DNA from: Reticulomyxa filosa
Lineage: Eukaryota > Foraminifera > Reticulomyxidae
NCBI GenBank assembly: GCA_000512085.1
Contig: ASPP01001240.1
Span: 1-20,847 of the forward strand
Length of the DNA: 20,847 bases
Direction of reading: 5' to 3'
The notes under the pieces were generated by a model. The model was not told where the DNA came from and made no database searches. It saw nothing but the letters and a program-made list of their open reading frames with translations. Below, piece after piece: positions 9,271 to 20,369 of the stretch. Position 1 is the first letter of the stretch, and the number at the start of each line of letters is the position of its first letter. Both the position numbers and the translations under genes were made by a program.

Positions 9271-10116
9271 TGTATTTCATCTCCAGTGCTTTTTTGCTGT
9301 TGCTTTTATTTGTTCTGTTTTTTTGTCAAGAGTGTGTTCCACTTTCATTTCGATGTTAAATTTGCAATGAAGTTTGATTGGAAAGGGAGCGGGATGTGAG
9401 TATATCCGAGTCGTTTCTTCTTTTTTCCGTTTTTGTTTTTATCATTTACGGTGTACTGGATGGGTCATGTGGTTTTGGAAACTTTTTGTTTTGTTATCAT
9501 TTTGAGTTCTAATTGGGATGCACAAGTGGGCACTGGGTATGAACAATGAATAATTTTTAAGGGTACAACATGCTTTGTAGCCAATTCACCATCTTTGGCA
9601 CATTCTTTTTTCGCTTCGCTTTTAAACAATATGTTGTGAAAATTTTTTTTGTTTACAAAAAAAGTAAGAATTGTCTCATTACGGACAGGGTGTGCAAATT
9701 TATCTTTTTACACTGTGTTAAGTCAAAAAAATGTTAGCACTTTATCTCAAGCCAATTCCCTTTCATACTTATCTTTGCATTTTCCGACACCCAAAATATT
9801 AGTCTAAATGTTAATTGCAATAGCATAAAACAGTAGAATTATCGAAGAAAAAAAAGATTTCACAAAAAATGATTATTTTTTTTTTTGCACCAGTGTTTGT
9901 GTCCAGGGATGAGAAAAAAAAAATTTGGAACGAGAAACAAACTAAACAAGGTTATATGGAAGAAATCTTAGATTATGGAGAAGTATTACCAAAATACAAC
10001 TTTACTTAATTTTCAATGAACGTGGGCTTAAATGACAAAAAAAAGGTGCATTTAATGTTTTTTTTTAGAAAAATGTGCTGCTCGCTTCAAAGAAATCAAA
10101 TTACTTTGAAATCGAC
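9271..10116. other. Convergent intergenic region, 3' UTRs only
   Basis: About 850 bp between the stops of the RRM gene (plus) and the carboxypeptidase gene (minus). It is A/T-rich with many 7-9-nt A or T runs. The first roughly 250 bp is T/G-rich and probably the RRM 3' UTR. I find no ORF with protein-like composition, no tRNA and no clear hairpin terminator. Confidence 0.6.
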
Positions 10117-11927
10117 CTATAATGGCAAGCCAACAATATCACTCAAAGCTTGAAAAGCAGCAACAGGATTATCTGCAGGTACCATGTGTCCAGCTTTCAT
10201 CATGAAATACATTGCAAAATTATTGTAGGATTTCTTGAAATAGGCTACATCAGTTTGATCAAGGTTCAACTGCGCATTTTTTGCTGACTGTACAAATTAT
10301 AACATGAAAACGATACACACAGGACTTTATAGACATACCAAAAAAAAAAAAAAGGAAACTTTTTGCCAGTTGGGCAGTGAACCCCAGCTCAATGATTCAA
10401 TCCAATCAAGTGTTCCTAATGTGCAACAAATCAAGTCAAGCTGGCCATTCCATACATTGACGTGCAGTCCTTTTTGTAGTAACATATCCACTTCGTTGAC
10501 TACAGGCTTCATGAAATCTTCTTCTTGAGCAGCAAACACATCATTCGACTGTCCGCCCCAAACCACGCTCTGAGGTACAACCAAGCTTAGCTGTTGTTTG
10601 ATAGGCCCGTTCATGATATAGTTGAGTTGAGTTTCATTAACGCCCGAACTTAACATTTGAGGATCTGTTTCGGCGTACTCATGTCTTTTGTGCAAATAGC
10701 GATCAATATCGTGTAAGAAATGTTTCTATTTTTTAACCACAACGATTCAATTGAATCCAGACAAAGCACACACGCACAAGAAAATAACAAAACTCGTTGC
10801 ACGAATAAATAGTCATTGACATATGTGTCAACGGACAAACTTTGAGAAAGGTTCAAATCGAATTGCAAAACATTATAAAAGTCGACATTGTCAGTGTAGT
10901 TTTCGATTTGAGTTTCCATAGCACCCCATCTGTCGTACATACACATACAGCATATTATCAATATTAAAAGAAAAAAAAAACATCAAACAAAAAGGTCTAA
11001 CATATCTGTGGCATCGATCCAATCTCCGGCATTGATAGCATTTTGGCATTGTTGCGCGGTGCTTTGCAGATTGGCATATTGCATGTCGTCGAGCAAAGTG
11101 AGAGCCCTCAAATAATCGGGCCAGGTGTTGACGTACGATATGCCACTGATCCACGAGTCGCCCAACATTACGCCTTGGAAGTTCATTACAATGTCGCCAT
11201 CTGCGATTGCCTCGTACAACGTGTTCCCAAATTGGGCTGTCATTTTGCCTCCGTACTGCAAATACAACAACAAAAAAAACACACACATATGCATATATAC
11301 ATACACACACACATATATTATCAATCGAATTTATTTCATACACTTGCACGTGTTGTTCGATTGCCAATGGTTAACTGATTCGCTAAAAATCCAATAAGGC
11401 AAAGTCTTCAAAAAGGGGAGGTTGTCGTTCACCAACGCTATGTGACACGTCAACAAATCTGACGCGATTTCTTCGACGTCCGTTGTCAACAGCGACAAGT
11501 TATTCACATATGAATATCCTGCTCCGACTGGGTTATCGATAAATAACAAGTTCACTTGCTCGGTCCACGCATATTCTCTTGGATTTAAGTACTCGTCCAA
11601 TTGTCCAATTTCACCAAAGTTTCCGTATCCGCTCCCACCAGCGCCAGGCCCACCTTGCAGCCAAAGCACCACGGGCAGGTCGTTACGAGGGTATCTTGTA
11701 TTTGTTGAACCGTAAAACCACCTATATTTGTTTAACACATTTTTTTTTCTTTGTTTTTGATACCTAAGCTAAACTGTCTCCGTTTGCACGCATTTCACAT
11801 TTTTTCCTTACCAAAACATGTATGCACCAGGTCGCACTTGGACATAACCATATTCTTGATCCGGGATCTCTTGTGAGATGCCGAGCGAGAAAAGAAATAA
11901 CGCCGCAGAGAACAATTTGAATTTCAT
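10117..11927 (-). CDS. Serine carboxypeptidase (S10 family, retinoid-inducible SCPEP1 type)
   Basis: A secreted or lysosomal peptidase that removes C-terminal residues. Six exons: 11812-11927, 11376-11721, 11002-11255, about 10803-10929, 10360-10725 and 10117-10287, giving about 459 residues, as expected for the family. All joins are in phase; only the exon-4 donor is ambiguous (GTGCAA or GTTTTG nearby). The start MKFKLFSAALFLFSLGISQE is a signal peptide. EYGYVQVRPGAYMFWW, VVLWLQGGPGAGGSG and LLFIDNPVGAGYSY are S10 landmarks. The nucleophile Ser (about 154) is in WIFSESYGGKM, split by intron 2. The catalytic Asp (about 378) is in NVWNGQLDLICC and the His (about 437) in KAGHMVPADNP. The SES form of the nucleophile box, the DxEYGYVxVRPG start and the WGGQSNDVF/EEDFMKPV block match SCPEP1-type rather than yeast CPY-type enzymes. 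The triad is intact, so it is probably active. Confidence 0.93.
11277..11318. repeat. CA/TA-rich simple repeat in carboxypeptidase intron 2
   Basis: Alternating AC/AT dinucleotides (with ACACACACAT and ATACATACAC blocks) lie inside the 120-bp intron 11256-11375, close to the acceptor side on the minus strand. This is an imperfect microsatellite with no coding content. Confidence 0.75.
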
Positions 11928-12356
11928 GCTTCACTTGTATAAGATTTTTTTAATCAACAATATCAATTTTATGGTGGCTTTCTTGGCTAGGTTCAGCACA
12001 AGGCCAGTTCCCTAACCCAAAAAATATAACAAACGGACGGCAAGTAAATATAAAATACAATAGATTCTTTTTATTTTTATCGCGGATGTTCAAATTGCTT
12101 TTATTCATTGACAATGTAATTGAAAATAATTTTTTACACTATCACTTTCATATATCTCTACGAAATGTACAAAAAGATAGAGGCAGTTGTAATGACTGCA
12201 AGTAGCTTAATATATTTTCTACGTAAAATAAAAATCGACAATGAAAGCAAAAACAGACATTAACCAAGCGAATCAATAGACAACACGAAGAAAAATCAAT
12301 GAAAAGACACGACAAATGAAGTAATAACTAATATTTGACATGTTATAAAAATGATT
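11928..12356. other. AT-rich spacer upstream of the carboxypeptidase gene
   Basis: About 430 bp 5' of the carboxypeptidase ATG, and therefore its presumed promoter and 5' UTR. There is no ORF or recognisable element. It runs into the inverted-repeat element at 12357. Confidence 0.55.
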
Positions 12357-12627
12357 GATTTTCTTCACGAAGAAATGACATCAAGACCTAATTTTTTTTA
12401 TATTAAAAAAATACTTACGAATTTAGTTTTTAATTAAATCTTTACTAATTATTTGAAAAATTTGAATATTTTATTGATTTTTCAAAATTTTGAGAAAAAG
12501 CTGACAATCATGTTTTTATCGTAGCAATGAAATTTACCAACTTTTTTTTAAGTATTTTAGAAAGTACTCGATGTGTAGTAGATATTTTAAAAAATTAGGT
12601 CTGAATATTTTTTTCGTGGAGAAAATC
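12357..12627. mobile_element. Nested inverted-repeat (MITE-like) element, about 271 bp
   Basis: The left arm, about 12357-12399 (GATTTTCTTCACGAA ... AGACCTAATTTTTT), matches the reverse complement of the right arm, about 12589-12627 (AAAAAATTAGGTCT ... TTCGTGGAGAAAATC). The arms are about 40 bp with a few mismatches. Inside lies a second perfect 10-bp inverted repeat, TTTGAAAAAT at 12452-12461 and ATTTTTCAAA at 12477-12486, giving a nested hairpin. There is no ORF. The size and the long terminal inverted repeats suit a non-autonomous DNA transposon (MITE), but I see no clear target-site duplication, so a folding non-coding element is an alternative. Confidence 0.5.
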
Positions 12628-12856
12628 GTTCTAGGTGTTATTTTCTTTTGCATTTTACTGTATTATCTTTTAAATTTTCATTTACAAATAATTTTTTAAT
12701 TTACTATAATTTAAGGCAAAGTTGATCTGAATTCTAAAATTTGGAATTTCAATAAACTAAAATAATTGAAAACTTTTCTTTCAAATTAAATAATAAAATG
12801 CTCAATAATATGATATTCAACCAACATAAACAAAATAAAATAAAAATACTTGCTCC
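12628..12856. other. AT-rich 3' flank of the large minus-strand gene
   Basis: About 230 bp between the inverted-repeat element and the TAA of the large gene (12857-12859). It is very A/T-rich. AATAAA-like strings on the minus strand could serve as poly(A) signals. No gene is seen. Confidence 0.5.
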
Positions 12857-15800
12857 TTATATAAATTTATGGATAATGTTCCTATAGACAAAAAAAAAAA
12901 AAAATAATGATGTAAACATAGGCACAAAAGACAAACCTTGTTTGAAAAATGGAATTTAGTTCCAATATGACGTCTTCCAAGCAGTGTTCGAACACATGTT
13001 GTGTCAACTCTTCTCTTAATTGTAGTTCATAGCTGTCTATACTATGCCAGATATGATTTTGTTCCAAATCTTCTATCCACTGCTTTGAAATAGCTTTCAC
13101 ATCGTCGACATTTTTTCCGTTGAGTAATATTTCATAAGATTCCCTGATGGAGCGACAAAATTATGTTTAAAATAACGTTCCCTTTCCCCCTCCCCTAAAA
13201 TAACATCACCCAAGAAAAACCTTGGCTGTTGACCACATACCCTTGAGATATATTTTTAAATTGTTGCATTTTCTTGCAAACTGAGGTAATGATTGCTTCC
13301 ATTGATGGTGGCCTCCAAAATTTGGACGAAACTTCTCTGTTTCGTCTGTGACCATTGTTGACAAACATTTGTGTAAGGAATAGCCAAGACAAATAACTTA
13401 TTTTTTAGTTTAACTTTGACCACTCCTCCGGTGATTTGTTTCCTTGGTACGGCAAAGCTTCGACGAGTGTTTCGTTCAATGTGTCAAAAATAACAGCGTT
13501 AAATTGTTGCTGCGCATCTGATCTCTGTAAGTGTATATCATCGTCCAAACCAAGGCAAATGGGAGTGATCCGATTGTCGCGATGGATCAACAAATAAGAA
13601 AGAAAAATATATAACAGAACATTTGCAGCGCTCTCGAGGGCAGCGAAAACTGACATTTCAATCTGCACCGTGGATTTCGATGTCCAGTCCAACTTTGGAG
13701 CGCGTTCCAGAACCATTCGAACATACGTACCAACAAATTTTTTAGAGGTTTGAATTTTGAGTTTCCACAAATCTTGTGGGATTGCATTGCGATTAGACAC
13801 ACTAGCTAGCCCCAGAAAAGAAATGGGCGCAAAATTGCGACTTTGTGCAATGGACATTGCATCGGACCAAACGATAGATAGCATATCGGATAACATGCTT
13901 TTGGCTAAGTCATCTGCTGTTTTATCTGTTGTAACAAAAAAACGTCTTAACTCCCTCTCCCATTATAAAAAACCATTGATTAACTGATTTCTGCTTCTGT
14001 CAATTTTCTTTTCAATGTTGTTGTTATCAGCGATATATCGTGGCAAGCGTCTTCAAGACTTGTCTCTATGTCAGCTGCACTATCGTTTCTTGGATTTATC
14101 ACCTTGTCACTCTTTTCATTTAAACTGTTGTCTGTCTTTATATTCATATGCATCGCTTCTAATATTATATTTTCATTGGATTGAGCAACTGTTTGATCCG
14201 TTGTTTTGCTCAGCTGGTTTTGCTCGTTATTTTTCTGAAAAGTGCAAAAAGAAAAGTTTAAAAAGGGGACCTAATTTTTGTCATTTCCATTTCTCAACAA
14301 GAAATACAAACAACCCAAAATGTCAAATTTTTGTTTATCTGTTCAAGCGTTTTAACTATCGAATCTTCATCTTTATCTTTCTTTTCAATATTGCTAAGGT
14401 CACCATGATCGGCTTTTGTCAGGCCGTTTGTTTCAGTTTGAGGTTCTGGGAGAAACTGATCCATTGATTCCTCACTGATCACAGAATGACTGGTGTCGAC
14501 TTCGTCTGTGGTTTTCTGTTTGAGTGATTCCACATTATCGCATAATCGGGTGCTTTCGGATTTGGGGCTGGAGGTTGAACACGTTTCGACTGATTCAATT
14601 TTCAATTGTGTCTTCAATGGATCGTCACCATTGCAAAACACAAAAGGTTTGATTTGCTGTCGCTGAGTTTCGGGACATGACTGCAATTCGTGTTCCTCCT
14701 TGCACTCTTCTTCTTCTTCTTCTTCTTCTATGTCTGTTATTTTTTATCCATGGAGTATAACAATAACATTTTATGCCATGTCTCAATAACCTTAAAAAAA
14801 AAAAAAAGTGCATAACTTATTTCATCTTCTATGTCCTCAGCTTGGTCACTTTCATATATGGTATCACTGCAATTGGAACCATTTGCATGTCCATTGTCTT
14901 TTGGCTTTGCATCTGGTTCACTCAGTTCAAATGAGATTTCGGTGTTGCCACTGTGAATTGACTCTTTCTCTTGTGACTTTACTGCCTGGGAAAGTGCCAT
15001 TTGGGGTTGGATAAGTACATCCTTGCACTGATCAGAAACACATTCATCAGTTATACTTTTTTCAATTCTATCTGTGCAATCCAAATCGTGCTCTTTCACA
15101 TTTGCATCAGGTTCACTTTCGATCTTTGTTTCATTTGTTGGGAACGCTTCTTCACTTTCAGTCTCAACTTCAATGGTTTCTTTCTCTTCTCTTTTTTTTT
15201 TCCCCCACAAAGGTAAAACGGTTTAAGGTGCCAAAAAAATAAAAGGAAAACGCCAACTAACAAAAAAAAATTCAGTGAACAAACTTGCAATTCGAGTGTT
15301 GACTCTGCTCTAAAACAATGTCATTCTCTTCTTCAATGACTTCAGTGTCATTTGTGTGATTGTTTTTAGAATATTGTGTAGTGACTTCATTGAAGTCGTC
15401 ATCTTCGTCATAACCAGCAGAGTGAGAGACGGTGTCATTTTTAGGGAGGTCATTTTTGAGAGTATATTGATTACGGAACTTTGGCGATTTGCTTGTTGTG
15501 TCCGCTTGTTTTGCGGTTTTTTTTTCGGGAACAGTCTTTGTGTAATATCGGATCCATTGTTTTGACAGATATGCAAAAAAAAATATATTCCACAAAAAAA
15601 CCAAGTCAACAAAACAGTAAGGTTAGGCTGAATTGGAGGAGATGTTTGTGCCGATGAAAATTTTTTTGGTTTGCTAATGAGTTTTTCTTGTTTTTTTGCC
15701 AAAAGCAGTTTCATACGATCCAACATGGCATAATTTTCTTGCAATTGTTCGAAATTTTCTTGTCGCAGTTGTTGGGCGACAGTTTTCTGATGTTCTTTTT

Positions 15801-18800
15801 CCATCGTTTTGTCATGGCTTTCTTTGTATTGTGACAACAACTGTAACGCCTGATTCAATGCGGTTGACAATTGCAACTGCTTTTCGTTATTTATTTTTTG
15901 CTCTTGTGACAATTCTTGTTTGTATGATACAAGCAGATCTTGTGAAATTTTGTAAAGTTCATTCCGGGTAGACAAACTTGTGTTCGTTAGAACTTTACAC
16001 ATTTCTACACTCATATCTTTCAAATGTAAAAACTGCTGTTGTGCCATTTGCTCTGTTATCCGTTGTTGTTCACGTTGAAAATTTATCTCTTGTTGGTATT
16101 TCTCAAACACGTGTGCCAACTCTTGCCTGTCTTTGCAACACACACAAGCCTGTCTTTTTTTTTGTTCAAATAAACAAACAAGCAACAACAAAAAACAATA
16201 CAAAAAATTGACTTGGACTCTTGTAAAGTTTGCTGTAATAGTGCATCATCTGCCTTTGGCTGTGCTTCTATTCCACTGTTACCAAATGCATGCAAAGATT
16301 GTAGCTGTCTGGAAGTCCTTTGAATGCTTTCCAACATTTGTAATTCCATTAGTAGTTTTTCCGTCATCAATTGCGCTTGATTAGCAATTCGACTTGTAGT
16401 GCTCTCTTTGGGACGTTCAAAGCCTATTGCTTGATCAGTTCCGACGCATTCGTCTTTTGTCAAGTCTTGCACAAAACATGTTTGGACTCCCGTTCATCCA
16501 TTTTCGCCTTTGGCTGTCGTGCCACCAATTCTTTCTTTTTTTTATTACTACATTGTACCGTGCTGACGTTTGTTTCTGCAGAACATGTCGTCAGTGGTTG
16601 GTTTGGGGATGGCATCCGGATGTGCAGAATATTTCTTTGTTTTTGAATACGTCGTTGTGTGGGCTTCAGTATTGGTTCCGATTTCGAGTGTGATAATTGG
16701 CACGAAACACTGTCCAAGTTCATTTGTCTCTGTGCTTCAAGCTGACGAGTACCACATGTCTCGTGTGCATTGGACGAAAAGAGATAAGGTGGTTGAGACA
16801 GTACCTCTTTACAAAAAGACGGGGACCATACACATTTGCAAAAAAAAAAAAAAAACTAAAATATGTTCGCAAGTGTGGGCCACAAAATGCATACCCTGTT
16901 TACATGGCTGGTGCGGGAGAAATGATGATGACGGGCAGAAATATTCTTGAGTGGTTATTGTGGGAACTGGTCGTTGTGAATACGAGGGGTGTGTTGGTAC
17001 AACACAGGCGTGCGCCCTGCCACTTGATTGCTCCAAAACAAAGGGACAGTCCCGAGTTTGGGCACGGAATGGTTGCGGCTGCGATACGAAAGTATTTTGC
17101 TGTGCATGATGTCCCGTGCACATATCGCACGCATACAAGTGAAATATATTGTTTTGCTCGGGCTGTTTTCAAATCAAGCACATTCATGTTGGATGAGATG
17201 TATTTATTTGCAACACTCACAAAAAAAGAAAATCAAAAACTGAAAGCAAAGACTGCGTATAGATCGGAGCAACACCATGACCATTTGGAAATAAAGGTCC
17301 ATCATGAGATTGTCCCAAACATCCGGGCTTCAACGGTTCGTGCATTTCCAATGGCTTTGACGCTTTGTTTGGATAGACGCTTGTTTTTTTGTCTTGTTCT
17401 TTTTTCTCCCTTTCTTTTTCAATTTTAGTCTTTTCTGCAATATCTTTTTTTTTTTGCAAATATGTGTATACGTATGTGCAAAATGAAAAGTTATTCAAAC
17501 AGACACGTCATTGATCTCCCTATCGTACCGTGAATGTGTTGCTGCGGTTTGTTTTTATTTGGTAATGCAACTCATTGAAAGCGTGATGCATTTGTTCCAA
17601 AGCGTCCTCAAGCGCTAGCTTTCATGTATGAATATGTGTGTATGTGTCTTCATCAAATCAAAGATATACATTTATATCATTTCATTTGGTCCTCAAAACA
17701 CGCACACAAACTTGGTCGATATCGTGTTGATCCGGACAAGGATGAGATGGATTGTCTGCGGGCACAGTACACGAATTGTAAACGAAAGTAGAATCATCGC
17801 AAACGGGAGCGATCGTATGCGTGCGTGGTTTCGTAACGCGTTCGTCTCTTTGCTTGATAGGCGAAATATTGCGAAAGGAGGATGTAAGTAGCTTTTGTTC
17901 CTCCATCCACTGCGGGCATTGCTGAGGTTCACGCTCGATGTGCAATTTCTTTGCCGTTTCTTCTTTCGTGTCCAGTGACATCTCCAACACACCCGAAATC
18001 GCCTCCAACCGCTTTTCCAATTGCGTGCTAGTACTACACAAGTTGTCCAGGCGCGATTCTAACTCTGACATGTCAGGTCATTTTCAAAACAACACAATGT
18101 TTGAGAGCAAGATGTTGTGAAAGCTCACGTCCAGAGAAACATGTATTTGTTTATCTTAATTGTCAAAAATTTAGTTTTTTTTTGTTATTGTTTGACCCCC
18201 TGTCAGTCTCTTTTTTTTTTTAGACAAAACTAAATGGCGGTGAAACAATATTTGAAGAGTCCACGCTTTCAATAATTGTGGTTGTCGTGGTTGTGGTCGT
18301 GGTTGTGGTTTCTGCGTGAATGATGGGCTGAATCTGTGTCGATAGTGCAATCGTATTCGGATTGGTCTTGGCAACTGGAATAATCGGATGTCGTCGCGTG
18401 CGCATGGGTGAGTGTGTGAGGAGCTGGGACCAAGTGTTTGGCTCGCTCCAACTCGAAGCCGATACCCGTTTTTTCATCATTGGTGTGTCATAGGTTTGGC
18501 AGCTGTTTCGCTTTTTTTTTTTTAATCAAACCTGCTCGTTGTAACATGCTTGTCTTACTTTTCATTTCCGTCTCTGTTTTCGTCGCATCACGTTTCTCAT
18601 GGTCACTAGCTTCCGTTTCTTGCACACGTGTTGTCGCACTGTTATGACAACTATTTAAAAAACTTGTCCAGCAACAAAAAAAGTGAAATGAACTTACTTA
18701 TCCGTCTCGTTATTTTGTGATTGCGAGTTGATAATTGGCACATTCGCTTCACTTGGCAATTTTAGTTTGTTTACAACAACGCGATGGTAAATTTCTTGCA

Positions 18801-20286
18801 ATAGTTTGGGGTCAGGATCGCCGTTGTTATCTGTCAGACTTCGGTCCACAATTTTGTTGTCGTCAATCGTATGCTCTAAGGTCACGTCTTTTACCTGTGT
18901 CGACGATTCATTGATTGTACGTGTGCTCCACGCAGGGATCGGTATAGCCTTGTTTTTGTTGGAATTGCTTGCCAGGTCTTGATTTGTGTTATCCATCGCC
19001 ATTGTTGTCTCACAACCCAATAATGCAGCTTGATAGCTTTGTTGTCTTTTTATCATTTCTTCTTCGGTCACTTTTATTTTGGATTGATCCGTTTTGTGCT
19101 CCGTCGCTGGATGTTTTGTCTTTGTTTTCGATTGCATCACTTGGCCTTTTTTTGCTGACAAATGAGTCGATTGTTGTTTGTCTCTTATTATCTCGGCTGT
19201 CGTATCATGCAATTTTCTTTTTTTATTGTGAACTGTTTTTGCTTTGTGCGTTGCTTTTCGAATCTCGTTTATTTGTTTGTCCATTGATGCCATCCAGAGT
19301 CCCACTGATTCTTTTTCTTTTTGTTCTACCATGTTGTCCTTTTTTACTTGATGCCTTTGTCTTTATGTGTTTGTTTGCTCTCTTCCAAAAGATATAAATT
19401 TTGATTTTTTTTTTTTTTTTTTTGCAAGCATAAGTATACGTAGAAAGCACAAAATCGGGAAAAGAAAAAAAAACATCAAAGACGTTTGCAAACCTGATTG
19501 GATTTTGACTTTTACTCCTTTGGACATCTGATTGGTCTTTGACTTGTTCTGACTTTCTTTGTTTTTCAGTTTTTAACTTGTTGAGCAGTCGAACTTTGTT
19601 GGCGTAAGCAGCTGCTTGTTCTGGGTCATGTCAACAGGACACAAGAATGGCAATGAAAACGTTTATCAAGTAAAAAGAGGGAGTAATTGTAAGTTGTAAC
19701 TTCGTTTTTGTTTTTCAAGTTTTTTTTTCCAAGTTGCTCTAATTCTTGCTGTCTCACTTTTTCTAAAGCCTCACGTGATCGGGCTTCTAACCCAGCAATA
19801 TGATAATATTTCGGATCATATTTTATTTTCACATTGCATTGTCCTCTAACATTGTTATATATGTATATTATTATTTTTTTCTTAAGTCATTATTTTAAGG
19901 TAATGCCTAACAGTTTTTTGCTTCTCTTTTTGACTGGTGAAAGTATATCGACGTCTTTTTCGTCTGAAATTATTTGTAGCCAGTAACAATTTGAAACAAA
20001 CTTTGGAGGGCATAAAAGACATTTGTTGCAATAAATAATTTAGTGAAAATTATAATATTTTTCTCTCACACCATTTTCTGGTTCTATCTTCTCGTACGAT
20101 ATCAAACGTGCATTTGATTTCAAAACTTGACTTTTGTCTCCGGTTATTGCGTCTACGATATTTTGTAAATCGTTTTAACAGATACTGATGTAAGCTTTTG
20201 TAGCACTCTAATCTTCGCTTAAATCAAATTTAACACGAAAATGTGTGCATATGGATCTTTAAACAATAGTAAATTATACCTGACAT
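12857..20286 (-). CDS. Giant coiled-coil/low-complexity protein with C-terminal DUF4378-like region (possible TRM/CAP350 relative)
   Basis: Rebuilt by following splice phase. Exons, 5' to 3': 20280-20286, 20070-20207, 19912-19963, 19701-19845, 19484-19620, 18698-19338, 18532-18638, 18231-18510, 17712-18064, 17529-17618, 17241-17443, 16895-17162, 16213-16806, 15616-16126, 15285-15535, 14817-15190, 14315-14733, 13985-14234, 13415-13925, 13241-13345, 12937-13143, 12857-12881. The product is about 1,890 residues. The N-terminus is MSECYKSLHQYLLKR, then DPKYYHIAGLEARSREALEK. Next come a basic/polar region, a Thr run, a Pro/Gln/Cys-rich part, a coiled coil (about 1006-1160, QREQQRITEQMAQQQFLHL) and Glu-rich acidic stretches (about 1260-1520). 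The C-terminus has FNAVIFDTLNETLVEAL, MEAIITSVCKKMQQF, and ISKQWIEDLE...HVFEHCLEDVILELNSI. This order (FDxxNE, then a W-acidic helix, then an F-x2-CLED-VILEL helix) resembles DUF4378 of plant TRM proteins, which are related to centrosomal CAP350. A cytoskeletal role is inferred. Most joins are phase-exact. Four places (exons 19701-19845, 18532-18638, 17529-17618 and 16213-16806) need one extra base. The start is the least certain part. Confidence 0.68.
14708..14729 (+). repeat. (TTC)n trinucleotide tract coding for a Glu run
   Basis: About seven TTC units, read as GAA codons on the minus strand. They encode the run of Glu just inside the exon that starts at 14733 in the large gene, the start of one of its acidic stretches. 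It is a microsatellite within coding sequence. Confidence 0.85.
18277..18310 (+). repeat. GTGGTT/GTCGTG-type repeat coding for a Thr run
   Basis: An imperfect G/T hexamer repeat that on the minus strand reads alternating ACC/ACA/ACG codons. It gives a run of about 11 Thr in exon 18231-18510 of the large gene. Synonymous codon mixing suggests the run is maintained at protein level rather than being recent slippage. Confidence 0.75.
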
Positions 20287-20369
20287 CGGCTTAGGCTAAT
20301 TTTTAGGTTGAACTTTTTAGGTGCTAGTTCACAAATGAAACCCGACCATTTAATTTAGCTACCAAACAT

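Noticed and set aside
10891-11367. 158-codon minus-strand ORF overlapping the carboxypeptidase
   Set aside because: It runs through introns 2 and 3 and is out of frame with the YGGKMTAQFGN exon, so it is a shadow.
15310-15606. Read-through of the coiled-coil frame past 15616 (Thr/Lys/Met-rich tail)
   Set aside because: It is the wrong frame of the acidic exon 15285-15535. A GTTTTG donor at 15615 and an AAAG acceptor at 15536 join in phase 0 instead.
16900-17220. 106-codon minus-strand ORF MSVANKY...
   Set aside because: It is in a different frame from the Pro/Gln-rich exon 16895-17162, which joins both neighbours in phase. This frame does not.
16697-17428. 243-codon plus-strand ORF
   Set aside because: It lies antisense to two exons of the large minus-strand gene (16213-16806 and 16895-17162) whose phases close exactly. 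Its peptide has no domain-like composition, so I read it as a shadow.
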